Part shown: positions 27,630 to 36,564 of the stretch, in pieces
Numbering within the stretch: the first letter of the stretch is position 1
Layout of the letters: every line of letters begins with the position of its first letter
NCBI RefSeq assembly: GCF_001636345.1
Contig: NZ_KV440945.1
Coordinates: 2,271,631 to 2,335,630, forward strand
Length of the DNA stretch: 64,000 nucleotides
Direction: 5' to 3'
DNA from: Cytobacillus gottheilii
Lineage (GTDB): Bacteria; Bacillota; Bacilli; Bacillales; Cytobacillaceae
Made by a program: the position numbers and the translations under genes
The notes under the pieces: model-generated
What the model saw: the letters and a program-made list of their open reading frames with translations, nothing else
Database searches by the model: none
Told to the model about the DNA's origin: nothing

Positions 27630-29783
27630 ATGAATGACATTATTTCCTTCAGCCCTATTTTAATATTAGTAGCTATTGGCCTAACCTTTATGGCAACCTA
27701 TACTGCTCTTGACTTATTCAGTTTAATACATTCTAAAGAAAGCAATAGAAAGTTTTTGTTTATTGGTGGAACATTTTCATTGGGCATTGGTATTTGGCTG
27801 ATGAACTTTATTGGAATGCTTGCACTTAATATTGAAGGATCCGGGAATTATCATATCATTTTTATCATTTTATCTATGCTGTTTGGCATTTGTTTTACCG
27901 GTTTGGCTTTTCTGAATATCATTGATAAAAAGATGTCATATCGAAGAATTCTGATTGGCGGATTCTTCTTAACTTTGGCTGTGCTAGCCATTCATATAAC
28001 AGGCATGTTTGCGATTGGAAAGTTAATTACGTTTCATCCGATCCTATTAATGATTTCTGTATTGTTAATTTTTTTATCATTCTCATTTTCACTTTGGCTT
28101 TTGTTCTTCAAAAAGCATGTTTCAAAAAGGCATCGCAGCTGGTTAAAACCTGTTAGTGCCCTTATAATGACTGGCGCAAATATTGAAGGGTATTTACTGC
28201 TGATCAGGGCTTCTTCTATTCAGTCTGCATTTCAGCCATTAATAAATATTGAACCTGGCTCCTATGCCATCTATTTGCTCACATTTGTTGGATTTGTCAT
28301 TCTTGGCGGTATGGTAGGCTCTAGCTCTGTAACGAATAAAAAACTCTCTGCCAGCGATCATCTTCTTACAGATATACAATCTGCATTAGACAAATCATCA
28401 ATTGTCGCTATTACAGATCCAAAAGGTGTCATAACATATGTAAATGACAAGTTTGTTGAGATTTCTAAATATTCAAGAGAAGAATTGATTGGGAAGACGC
28501 ATAGTATTCTTAATTCTAATTATCATCCATCATCTTTTTTTGAAGATCTTTGGACTACTATTTCTGCAGGTGAGACGTGGAGAGGGGAAATTCAAAACAG
28601 AGCAAAGGATGGAAGTCTTTATTGGGTTGAAACAACAATCGTGCCCTTTTTAAATGCAAATGGGAGACCATACCAATATGTAGCAATCCGTACTGACATT
28701 ACACCTTTAAAAACTGCAGAAATTCATTTGAAAGAAAGTTTAAAGGAAGTGAGTGATATCACTTTTGCCTTAAATCAGTCTTCAATTGTCGCTTTTACGG
28801 ATGCAAAAGGGAAGATTCTTTCCGTAAATGATAAGCTATGTGAAATATCAAAGTATTCAAGAGAGGAACTGATCGGACAGGATCATTCTATTTTGAATTC
28901 AGGCTATCATTCTTCTTCATTTTTCAAAGACCTCTGGAAAACCATCGGCAGCGGAGAGGTATGGAAAGGGGAGATTCGAAATCGGGCGAAGGATGGCTCA
29001 TTTTATTGGGTAGACACAACGATTGTCCCCTTTATAAATGAATCTGGAAGACCATATCAATATTTAGCAATCAGAAATGATATTACAGAAAGAAAGCAGT
29101 CAGAAGAATTATTGCATAGGCAAGATAAACTGGCTGCTGTTGGCCAGCTTGCTGCGGGAGTTGCACATGAAATCCGCAATCCTCTTACATCCATGAAGGG
29201 TTATGCCGAGTTTCTTCTATTAGATGAACAAAATGATGAACGCAGAGAGTTTATTGACATTATCTTAGATGAAATTGACCGTGTAGATTCGATCGTAGAG
29301 GATTTTATGGTGCTGGCAAAGCCAAAGGCTATTCAACTAGAAGAAAAAAACATTATTCCCATCATTGAAAATGTCATTTCTTTATTAGAATTTGAAGCCA
29401 GAAAACGGAATGTGAATATCCATTTTGAATCGGAGGAACCTATCATCCAAATTGAATGTGATGAAAATCGCCTCAAGCAAGTATTTTTAAATTTTATTAA
29501 AAATGGAATCGAAGCGATGCCTGGCGGAGGGACGATTAAGATAAAGATTGAAAATATGGATGAAAAATTGACCATATCTATTCAGGATACTGGTGTGGGA
29601 ATTCCGCAGGATAAATTGATGAAAATTGGAGATCCATTTTATACAACCAAGAAAAATGGAAATGGATTGGGCTTAATGGTTAGTTTTAAAATAATAGAAA
29701 GCCATAATGGCAAGGTGTATATTGAAAGTGAACTTAACAAAGGAACCACCTTCAATATTGTATTTCCATTAAAAACAGCATAA
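27630..29783 (+). CDS. MHYT-PAS-PAS sensor histidine kinase
   Basis: Membrane kinase of 717 aa. Residues 1-240 hold seven hydrophobic segments of an MHYT-type sensor. The expected M-H-Y-T/I-G-M motif appears as MNFIGM (58-63), IHITGM (121-126) and ANIEGY (183-188), so only one His of three remains. Two PAS domains follow (about 255-365 and 380-490); they are identical at 78 of 103 aligned residues by my count. The kinase core has H-box HEIRNPLTSMKGY, N-box NFIKNGIEAM, DTGVGI and GNGLGL. It resembles Bacillus sporulation-type kinases; no response regulator adjoins it. AAAGGAG lies 14 bases before the ATG, longer than usual. Confidence 0.9.
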   Translation: MNDIISFSPILILVAIGLTFMATYTALDLFSLIHSKESNRKFLFIGGTFSLGIGIWLMNFIGMLALNIEGSGNYHIIFIILSMLFGICFTGLAFLNIIDKKMSYRRILIGGFFLTLAVLAIHITGMFAIGKLITFHPILLMISVLLIFLSFSFSLWLLFFKKHVSKRHRSWLKPVSALIMTGANIEGYLLLIRASSIQSAFQPLINIEPGSYAIYLLTFVGFVILGGMVGSSSVTNKKLSASDHLLTDIQSALDKSSIVAITDPKGVITYVNDKFVEISKYSREELIGKTHSILNSNYHPSSFFEDLWTTISAGETWRGEIQNRAKDGSLYWVETTIVPFLNANGRPYQYVAIRTDITPLKTAEIHLKESLKEVSDITFALNQSSIVAFTDAKGKILSVNDKLCEISKYSREELIGQDHSILNSGYHSSSFFKDLWKTIGSGEVWKGEIRNRAKDGSFYWVDTTIVPFINESGRPYQYLAIRNDITERKQSEELLHRQDKLAAVGQLAAGVAHEIRNPLTSMKGYAEFLLLDEQNDERREFIDIILDEIDRVDSIVEDFMVLAKPKAIQLEEKNIIPIIENVISLLEFEARKRNVNIHFESEEPIIQIECDENRLKQVFLNFIKNGIEAMPGGGTIKIKIENMDEKLTISIQDTGVGIPQDKLMKIGDPFYTTKKNGNGLGLMVSFKIIESHNGKVYIESELNKGTTFNIVFPLKTA

Positions 29784-29821
29784 TGAATTTGATTGAATTT
29801 TCAAACTCTTCGTCATCTCGC

Positions 29822-29855
29822 TGTTATGTTCCTGTTATAACTGTAACTGTATTAT
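29822..29855 (+). promoter_or_regulatory. WalR box and promoter of the LysM-3D gene
   Basis: TGTTAT-N5-TGTTAT at 29822-29838 matches the WalR (YycF) consensus TGTWAH-N5-TGTWAH exactly. It overlaps the -35 region of a TATTAT -10 box at 29850-29855, the position used for WalR activation. B. subtilis yocH is a known WalR target. Confidence 0.7.
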
Positions 29856-29937
29856 AAAACAGCTGTTCTTTTTTTGAGCGATTTTCATGTTATGATTATT
29901 CCCGTTAGCGAATACAAGCTATACGAGGAGGTACAAC

Positions 29938-30666
29938 ATGAAAAAATCATTCGTAACCATGGCAGCAGCAGCTGTTTTTTTCAGTACAGCAGGAGCAGCC
30001 GTACAAGCTGAGGAAGTGACCGTCCAAAAAGGAGATACACTTTGGAAGCTTGCAGGAGAATATGATGTCAGTGTTGAACAAATTAAGGATTGGAACAGCC
30101 TGTCATCTGATAAAATTGTCGTTAATCAAGTTTTGGATATTCATAGAGAGAAAGCATATACAGTGGAAAAAGGAGATACACTTTGGAGTATAGCCAAAGC
30201 GAATGAAGTCACTGTTGAGCAATTAAAAGAATGGAATCAAATAAAAGGTGACATCATTGTCTTAGGTCAAAAGATTGTCATTTTCCCTGGGTCAACTGCT
30301 TCAGCAGCAAATGAGGGCGGAAGCACAGTTAAGACAGCAGCATCTAAGCCTGTCAAAACAGCAAGTGAGGGTGCTGTAAAGGAGATTTCAGTAGAGGCTA
30401 CAGCGTATACAGCAAGCTGTAATGGCTGTTCTGGTACTACAGCAACTGGAATTAATTTAAAACAAAATCCGAATCAAAAGGTCATTGCCGTCGATCCTTC
30501 TGTAATCCCGCTTGGAAGCAGAGTATTTGTTGAAGGCTATGGCGAAGCAATTGCAGGAGATACTGGCGGAGCCATTAAAGGCAATAAAATTGACGTATTC
30601 ATGCCAGAAAAGCAAGATGCACTTAACTGGGGAAGAAAAACAGTAAATGTAAAAATTTTAGACTAA
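29938..30666 (+). CDS. yocH: secreted LysM-LysM-3D domain wall hydrolase (YocH-like)
   Basis: Signal peptide (residues 1-24, ending VQAEE) and two LysM repeats (VTVQKGDTLWKLAGEYDVS and YTVEKGDTLWSIAKANEVT), then a Ser/Thr/Lys linker. The C-terminal 3D domain carries ATAYTASCNGCSG, VIAVDPSVIPLG and DTGGAIKGNKIDVF; its three Asp give the domain its name and place it in the lytic transglycosylase-like double-psi barrel group. ACGAGGAGG lies seven bases before the ATG. A perfect WalR box upstream suggests control by the essential WalKR wall-homeostasis system. Confidence 0.88.
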   Translation: MKKSFVTMAAAAVFFSTAGAAVQAEEVTVQKGDTLWKLAGEYDVSVEQIKDWNSLSSDKIVVNQVLDIHREKAYTVEKGDTLWSIAKANEVTVEQLKEWNQIKGDIIVLGQKIVIFPGSTASAANEGGSTVKTAASKPVKTASEGAVKEISVEATAYTASCNGCSGTTATGINLKQNPNQKVIAVDPSVIPLGSRVFVEGYGEAIAGDTGGAIKGNKIDVFMPEKQDALNWGRKTVNVKILD

Positions 30667-30712
30667 ACTAATACATAGTTTGTAAAAGCTAATGTTTAAA
30701 AGTTTAATAGAT

Positions 30713-30755
30713 AAGCCCAATGCTCAGTATTTAATGATAAGCATTGGGCTTTTTT
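30713..30755 (+). terminator. terminator after the LysM-3D gene
   Basis: AAGCCCAATGCT pairs perfectly with AGCATTGGGCTT across 15 bases, followed by T residues. An inner pairing may shorten the loop. Confidence 0.9.
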
Positions 30756-30761
30756 GTATGA

Positions 30762-31547
30762 TTAAATCTTTTTCTGCTCTTCATCTTTCATATCTGTTTG
30801 TTTAAGAAAAAAGCTCTGCACAGGCTTTGCAATGAGTTTGAATTGTGTTTCAAATTTCTCGGAAAGATAGGATGCTCTTTCATAAATGGCCGATTTAAGA
30901 GAATCCAGCTGCCGCATCATTTTATCTGTTAAAGCTTCCTGCTGATCAAGTCTTTCCATAACAGTGTTATGGAACATTTCTTGAACATCCATCTTTTTAT
31001 CTAATTCTTCATTCACTAATTCCTGAGTTGCCATTTTCTCAGTCAGCTGTTCAGAAAATGTTTCCAGAACATCCAGTTTACGTGCTAAGCTTTGAGTTGA
31101 TGCATCCTGATAGTGCAGCTGATTTAGCATCTCTTCATGAAGCGCTTCTTCTTGCTGAAGCAGTTGAACGATTATAGTGTTTGATTCTTCTAAGGAAGAT
31201 AAGCGCTCCATGATTATGGCATTATTGCTCTCTTGCTTTTCGGTAAATAGAATGAATTTAGATATTAATGTATCCTGTACCTGCAGCTGATGTAAAACAT
31301 TTTCATATTGCTCTTGATGACTGCTTTTTAATATTTGGACTTGATGATTCATTGCCTGATAAGAGGAAGATAATCTATTCTCCATAGTGCGACTATGATC
31401 GGAAAGCTGTTCATTTATAACAGCCTGCTGTTTCAAGAGATCCTGCAGATAATTAAGACGAAAAGAATCTTGATTATTATCAGTCAGGTGCTCTTCATCA
31501 TTTGTAAATAGTTTAAGAGATCCTTCCTGATTTTCTTTTTTTAACAA
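30762..31547 (-). CDS. cytoplasmic coiled-coil protein
   Basis: Not a recognised family. From about residue 30 to 235 it is almost entirely heptad-patterned coiled coil, with repeated phrases such as LDQQEALTDKMMRQLDSLKS and LEEMLNQ-type motifs spaced roughly every 20-30 residues. The C-terminus (FETQFKLIAKPVQSFFLKQ) may be an amphipathic helix. It has no signal peptide. TTG 31547 is preferred because GGGGTGG lies five bases upstream; GTG 31556 sits inside that site. It could be a structural or spore-associated protein, which is a guess. Confidence 0.6.
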   Translation of the reverse strand: MLKKENQEGSLKLFTNDEEHLTDNNQDSFRLNYLQDLLKQQAVINEQLSDHSRTMENRLSSSYQAMNHQVQILKSSHQEQYENVLHQLQVQDTLISKFILFTEKQESNNAIIMERLSSLEESNTIIVQLLQQEEALHEEMLNQLHYQDASTQSLARKLDVLETFSEQLTEKMATQELVNEELDKKMDVQEMFHNTVMERLDQQEALTDKMMRQLDSLKSAIYERASYLSEKFETQFKLIAKPVQSFFLKQTDMKDEEQKKI

Positions 31548-31871
31548 AATGACCACCCCAATTGATGCTTGTTATTCCTGTTAATTGTCAGTATATGTGT
31601 TTTACCCATAAAATGTGGCGAAAATAGGCAGATCCCTAAGAATAGACAGAATTTTGCAGATTAATGACCATATCAGTTTACTGAATGAATGATAACGTTT
31701 AAACTAATAGTGTACATATGTAAAAAAAGACTGTTTGCACAAGAAAGTTGATTATAGCCGCAAACAAGATCAATAATATCTTTAGGCTGCTTAAGATTCT
31801 TAGTTAGAACAGTCTGCAAAAATGTATTATGAAATTAAAATTTCACTTATAACATGGAAAGGATGATTTAA
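31548..31871. other. intergenic region ahead of the TerD pair
   Basis: About 320 AT-rich bases separate the coiled-coil gene from the TerD genes, which diverge here. No sigma-B or sigma-W type promoter that I would trust is visible and no RNA structure stands out. Control of the TerD pair therefore cannot be read from this sequence. Confidence 0.4.
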
Positions 31872-32450
31872 ATGGCTATTTCATTATCAAAAGGGCAAAA
31901 AGTTGACTTAACGAAAACAAATCCAGGTCTATCAAAAGTAATTGTTGGTCTTGGCTGGGATACAAACAAATATGACGGTGGAAATGACTTTGACTTAGAT
32001 GCAAGTGTATTTCTCCTGGATTCATCAAACAAGTGTGCTTCTGAGAAAGATTTTATCTTCTACAATCAGCTTGAAGGCGGTGCTGGATCCGTTGTACATA
32101 CTGGAGACAACCGTACAGGTGAAGGAGATGGCGATGACGAGCAAGTTAAGGTAAATTTATCAGCAGTACCAGCGGGAATCGAAAAAATTTCCTTCGTTAT
32201 TACGATTCATGACGGTGAAAACCGCGGTCAGAATTTTGGACAAGTTTCCAATGCTTTTGTACGAATCGTGAATGAAGAATCAAATGAAGAAATCATTCGT
32301 TATGATCTTGGAGAAGACTTCTCTATTGAAACAGCTATTGTGGTTGGTGAATTATATCGTCATGCAGGCGAATGGAAATTCTCTGCGGTAGGTTCAGGCT
32401 ACCAAGGCGGTCTTGCTCGCATTGCAACTGACTTTGGTTTACAAGTATAA
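31872..32450 (+). CDS. TerD family protein, paralogue 1
   Basis: A 192-aa TerD domain protein (tellurite resistance / general stress protein 16U family; YceD/YceE in Bacillus). The calcium-binding motifs are [14 protein letters not shown] and [16 protein letters not shown], and the C-terminal block [21 protein letters not shown] is typical. These proteins are thought to bind Ca2+ at membranes as part of a stress-linked surface complex; the biochemistry is unsettled. GAAAGGATG precedes the ATG. It is followed 44 bases later by a close paralogue. Confidence 0.93.
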   Translation: MAISLSKGQKVDLTKTNPGLSKVIVGLGWDTNKYDGGNDFDLDASVFLLDSSNKCASEKDFIFYNQLEGGAGSVVHTGDNRTGEGDGDDEQVKVNLSAVPAGIEKISFVITIHDGENRGQNFGQVSNAFVRIVNEESNEEIIRYDLGEDFSIETAIVVGELYRHAGEWKFSAVGSGYQGGLARIATDFGLQV

Positions 32451-32494
32451 GTTTAGCTTTTTATAAGAAAGAGTAAGGAGGCGGCTCAGGAAAA

Positions 32495-33073
32495 ATGGGT
32501 ATTCAGCTTTCAAAAGGACAGAGAATAGACTTAACGAAAACAAATCCTGGACTAGTTAAAGCAGTTATTGGACTAGGCTGGGATACAAATAAGTACCAGG
32601 GCGGACAGGATTTTGACCTTGATGCGTCTGCATTCCTCGTTGATGCACAGAACAAATGTGTTAATGATCACGATTTTATCTTTTATAATAACCTTCAGCA
32701 TCCAAGCGGCGCCGTTATCCATACAGGCGATAACCGTACAGGTGAGGGAGATGGAGATGATGAGCAGCTGATCGTTGACTTTTCATCTATACCGTCATAT
32801 GTCGACCGTATTGGGATCACTGTTACCATACATGATGCTGAACTAAGAAAACAAAACTTTGGACAAGTTTCTAATGCGTTTGTGCGCTTAGTAGATGAAG
32901 CAAATGGTCAGGAACTGCTCCGTTTTGATTTAGGTGAAGATTTCTCTATTGAAACAGCAGTGGTAGTATGTGAATTATACCGTCACGGCAATGACTGGAA
33001 ATTCAATGCCGTCGGCAGCGGTTTCTCTGGCGGTCTTGCCTCACTTTGCAAAAACTATGGATTGCAAGTATAA
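32495..33073 (+). CDS. TerD family protein, paralogue 2
   Basis: Same length (192 aa) and same motifs as the preceding gene: [14 protein letters not shown] and [16 protein letters not shown], ending [21 protein letters not shown]. The two are clear tandem duplicates. Here Cys replaces Gly in the VVVCELYR strand. AAGGAGG lies eight bases before the ATG. The usual Bacillus neighbours (YceF/TerC, YceG, YceH) are absent; an SF1 helicase follows after a terminator instead. Confidence 0.93.
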   Translation: MGIQLSKGQRIDLTKTNPGLVKAVIGLGWDTNKYQGGQDFDLDASAFLVDAQNKCVNDHDFIFYNNLQHPSGAVIHTGDNRTGEGDGDDEQLIVDFSSIPSYVDRIGITVTIHDAELRKQNFGQVSNAFVRLVDEANGQELLRFDLGEDFSIETAVVVCELYRHGNDWKFNAVGSGFSGGLASLCKNYGLQV

Positions 33074-33082
33074 TATGTAATC

Positions 33083-33114
33083 AAAAAGAAGAGCGATTTC
33101 GCTCTTCTTTTTTT
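33083..33114 (+). terminator. terminator after the TerD pair
   Basis: AAAGAAGAGCG pairs with CGCTCTTCTTT around ATTT, followed by T residues. It lies between the second TerD gene and the helicase start. Confidence 0.9.
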
Positions 33115-33144
33115 ACTTCAAAAGTAACAGTACTGAGGGATAAA

Positions 33145-35391
33145 ATGACAACGGTTAAAACATATATAAAAGAATGGCAAAAAGCATTGCAATCAGAGAT
33201 TATGTTTCTAAAAACAAAAGGAAGCACAAGGTACACCCTTTTTAACGGCAGATTACTATCTAAACAGGAAAAATTTAATTATTACTTTGAAACGGCAATA
33301 CAAATTAAGATCCCGGTCGGTTCATTAGTACGTATTGTATGGGGAACTGGAGAGGTGCAAGGACGGATTCTTTCATCTGAAGGAGAAAATATGATCCTTG
33401 CACTTGAAGCCTTTTTAGGGAATGAACTATCACAGCTGCAATTGTATTATGATCCATGGGAATTGTTAGATGAATTGCATACAAGGCTTGAAGAATTAAA
33501 AAAAAGCAAAAGAAAACGAGCAAGAGTCCAGCGTCTCATGAATCCGGATATGGAGGATAAGCATCCTTCTGAAAAGGCTGGCTCAAATGTACATGAACTT
33601 GTTCTTCGCTCCAAATATAATCCAGTAACATACGTATGGGGACCACCCGGAACTGGAAAAACATATACATTGGCTCGAACAGCAGTCAATAAGTATTTAA
33701 AGAATCAAAAAGTATTAATCCTCGCCCAGAGTAATCAGGCAGTAGATGTTCTAATGGCCGAAACAGCTGCTTTTTTGAAAAAGAAAGGCAAATTTCACGA
33801 AGGTGACATGCTCCGCTATGGGATGAGTACGGGTGAAACGCTTGCTATACATCCGGAACTGACAGCTGCTCATCTATTGTCTGCCGATCAAAACCAGATT
33901 GGAAAAGAGAAGGAAGAGCTTTTACAGGAAAGAAGGCTATTAAAACACGATCTATCAAACTCATTTAGCGGAAGAGATACGGATACATTGCTGGCTGTGG
34001 AAAAAAAGCTATCAAATCTACTTGAGAAAATACGTCAGAAGGAAATGAAGTTAGTAAAAGAAGCAAGAATAGTTGGTGTCACACTTTCAAAAGCTGCTAG
34101 AGATGCCAGCATTTATGAAAGTGAATTTGACGTTATTATCATTGATGAAGCAAGTATGGCGTATACCCCGCAAATTGCCTTTGCGGCATCCATAGGAAAA
34201 AGAGTAATCGTATGCGGAGACTTTAAGCAGCTGCCGCCAATTGCCTCAGCAAACAGTCTCATTGTCAATCAGTGGCTTAAGGAAGATATTTTCCATCATG
34301 CAAAAGTGACAAATTGGATCGGAGAAGGTAAGCTGCATCCTCACCTATTTTTGTTAAAAGAACAGAGAAGGATGCATCCACAGATTTCTGCCTTCACAAA
34401 TAAGCATGTCTATCATTCTCTTGTGGATGATTTTCCAGGGGTTGAACAAGCGCGTAATGTCATTGCAGAACTTCAGCCATTTCCTCAGAATGCCTCTATC
34501 CTGCTAAATTCTGCCGGTGCAGGGACATACGGAATGACAGAAAGAACGTCTCGCTCACGAGTGAATTTATGGCAGCTGCTTTTATCTTTTCAAGTCTTGC
34601 ATGAAGCATATTCAGCTGGAATTCAATCTATTGGCTATGTAACGCCATATCGTTCTCAGGCGAACCTAATGGAGCAGCTTCTTAATGAATTTTATGGTGA
34701 GAAATTAGAGAAATCGGATATTCTTGCTGCTACTGTTCATCGTTTTCAAGGCAGTGAAAAGGATGTAATGATTTTTGATTCAACAGACAGTTTTTCTCAT
34801 ACTCGTCCTGGAATGCTTTTAACAGGCAAAGATAGTGAAAGATTAATAAATGTTGCGATTACAAGATCCAGAGGGAAATTTATTCATATTGCAGATGCAG
34901 AATTTGTCCAAAAGACCGTAGCAAAAGAAAAAACATGGCGCAAGCTCGTTTCCCATCAAGAAAGGAACCACCAAGCAGTTTCACAGCAGCAGATTGGAAC
35001 CTGGATTCAAACTCCGCATATGAATTTAAAATGGCTGCATGCAAGAAGGCTTGATCTTGTTAAAACCGATATTCAGCGAACAAATAAAGGGATTATTTTT
35101 GGTCTGTCCTCTAGCAATAGATTGCCTGACGAATGGATCAATCTGCTAAATGAGCGAGGAAAAGGAGTCGAATTGACTTTGTTATCTGATCAGAAAATCA
35201 ATTCTTTACAGATAAACGATCAGTATCCAAATCCGCTGCCGTTTCCATTCCTCATTTTTGATGAGAAGGTTGTCTGGCTGGGAATGCCAGTTGAAGACTT
35301 AATGAGAGCAAAACCCCCATACGCAGCCGCAAGAGTACGTTCCAAAGTGCTGGCTGGTTATTTAATGACTCAAGTAAATGCAATGAAGTAA
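33145..35391 (+). CDS. SF1 helicase (DNA2/Upf1-like) with C-terminal PLD-like region
   Basis: ATP-dependent nucleic-acid helicase of 748 aa. All SF1 motifs are visible: Walker A GPPGTGKT (166-173), Walker B IIDEAS, motif III GDFKQLPPIA, motif IV EQRRMHPQIS, VTPYRSQ, and motifs V-VI TVHRFQGSEKD and NVAITRSRGKF. The first ~140 residues are a separate substrate-binding or OB-like part. The last ~130 residues end FPFLIFDEKVVWLGMP, recalling the degraded phospholipase-D-like domains at the end of many such helicases. ATG 33145 has GAGGGA four bases upstream; the frame is open back to 33046. DNA or RNA as substrate cannot be told. Confidence 0.87.
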   Translation: MTTVKTYIKEWQKALQSEIMFLKTKGSTRYTLFNGRLLSKQEKFNYYFETAIQIKIPVGSLVRIVWGTGEVQGRILSSEGENMILALEAFLGNELSQLQLYYDPWELLDELHTRLEELKKSKRKRARVQRLMNPDMEDKHPSEKAGSNVHELVLRSKYNPVTYVWGPPGTGKTYTLARTAVNKYLKNQKVLILAQSNQAVDVLMAETAAFLKKKGKFHEGDMLRYGMSTGETLAIHPELTAAHLLSADQNQIGKEKEELLQERRLLKHDLSNSFSGRDTDTLLAVEKKLSNLLEKIRQKEMKLVKEARIVGVTLSKAARDASIYESEFDVIIIDEASMAYTPQIAFAASIGKRVIVCGDFKQLPPIASANSLIVNQWLKEDIFHHAKVTNWIGEGKLHPHLFLLKEQRRMHPQISAFTNKHVYHSLVDDFPGVEQARNVIAELQPFPQNASILLNSAGAGTYGMTERTSRSRVNLWQLLLSFQVLHEAYSAGIQSIGYVTPYRSQANLMEQLLNEFYGEKLEKSDILAATVHRFQGSEKDVMIFDSTDSFSHTRPGMLLTGKDSERLINVAITRSRGKFIHIADAEFVQKTVAKEKTWRKLVSHQERNHQAVSQQQIGTWIQTPHMNLKWLHARRLDLVKTDIQRTNKGIIFGLSSSNRLPDEWINLLNERGKGVELTLLSDQKINSLQINDQYPNPLPFPFLIFDEKVVWLGMPVEDLMRAKPPYAAARVRSKVLAGYLMTQVNAMK

Positions 35392-35436
35392 GATATAATA
35401 AGACTAGGCAAATAAATTGAAAGCGGTGGGATTACT

Positions 35437-36417
35437 ATGGACTTAAAACCAATACTAGGACAGCACCATGTCTCAGCTTTAACAGCAAATGCCCAGAAAA
35501 ACTATCATTTTTATACGGAAATTCTCGGTTTGCGTCTTGTGAAAAAAACAGTAAATCAAGATGATACAACAATGTACCATTTGTTCTATGCTGATGAGAG
35601 CGGATCACCTGGCACTGATTTAACATTCTTTGAAATTAAAAATGCCGGGAGAACTTATCCAGGACATAGTAGTATTTCTGAAACAGCTCTAAGAGTTCCA
35701 AATGACCGTGCACTTTTCTATTGGATCGATCGGTTTGTTCAATTCGGAGTAAAACATGATGATATCACTGAATATGCGGGCAGAAAGGTCGTTGCTTTTG
35801 AAGATCATGAAGGACAGCGGCTATCACTTGTATCAGATGAGAATAATAGAGGTGTCAAAGGGGGAGAGCCTTGGAGACAAGGTCCAGTTCCTGCTGAACA
35901 CGCTATAATTGGTCTCGGTCCGGTTGCACTGACAGTAAAAAGCATAAAAGAAACAGCTCATATTTTAACCAACGTTCTCCAGTATAAGGAAAGTGGAAAA
36001 TATACAAGAGTAAAAGGAAGCAGCACAACCACATACTATGTTTTTTCAACAGGTGAAGGAGGAACAGGTGCCGAAATTCATGTTGAGGAACAGCCGGACA
36101 TGCCAAAAGAGCGACCTGGCCGGGGAAGCGTGCATCATGTTGCCATTAGAGTTGAAAACATGGTTGAATTAAGTAAGTGGGCAGAGTATTTAAAGCAATT
36201 GCGTATTGGCAATTCAGGTATCGTGGAAAGATATTATTTTAAATCTATTTATTTCCGAGATGAAAATAGGATTTTATTCGAACTGGCTACAGATGGACCT
36301 GGATTTTTGCAGGATGAACACTTAGATACGCTTGGTGAAAAACTGGCGCTGCCTCCGTATCTGGAACATAAAAGAGCAGAAATAGAAGCGAATTTAACTC
36401 CACTTAAAACATCGTAA
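35437..36417 (+). CDS. ring-cleaving dioxygenase (MhqO/MhqA family, VOC fold)
   Basis: Extradiol-type dioxygenase with two glyoxalase/VOC domains, 326 aa. Metal ligands are likely in LGQHHVSALT (His10 or His11), GSVHHVAIR in the second domain, and Glu in LFELATDGPGF near the end. In Bacillus these enzymes (MhqO, MhqE, MhqA) break down quinone and hydroquinone stress compounds and are repressed by MhqR or CatR. No marR-type regulator or azoreductase is nearby, so control is unclear. GGTGGG precedes the ATG. Confidence 0.88.
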   Translation: MDLKPILGQHHVSALTANAQKNYHFYTEILGLRLVKKTVNQDDTTMYHLFYADESGSPGTDLTFFEIKNAGRTYPGHSSISETALRVPNDRALFYWIDRFVQFGVKHDDITEYAGRKVVAFEDHEGQRLSLVSDENNRGVKGGEPWRQGPVPAEHAIIGLGPVALTVKSIKETAHILTNVLQYKESGKYTRVKGSSTTTYYVFSTGEGGTGAEIHVEEQPDMPKERPGRGSVHHVAIRVENMVELSKWAEYLKQLRIGNSGIVERYYFKSIYFRDENRILFELATDGPGFLQDEHLDTLGEKLALPPYLEHKRAEIEANLTPLKTS

Positions 36418-36564
36418 TGACGTCTGATGGATTCTGCCAGCCTATTGACTTGATGATTTATTGATCATATATGAAACCTTTCTCTCTATTTTACGTTTAA
36501 TATATAGTAATAGTATCTAGCATCAGGAAGATTGAGTTCAAAAGGTACTGTAAAGGAGAAAGAT

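Noticed and set aside
31872..33073. TerD pair as a full tellurite-resistance operon
   Set aside because: TerA, TerB, TerC and TerE are absent from the window. Only the two TerD paralogues can be supported.
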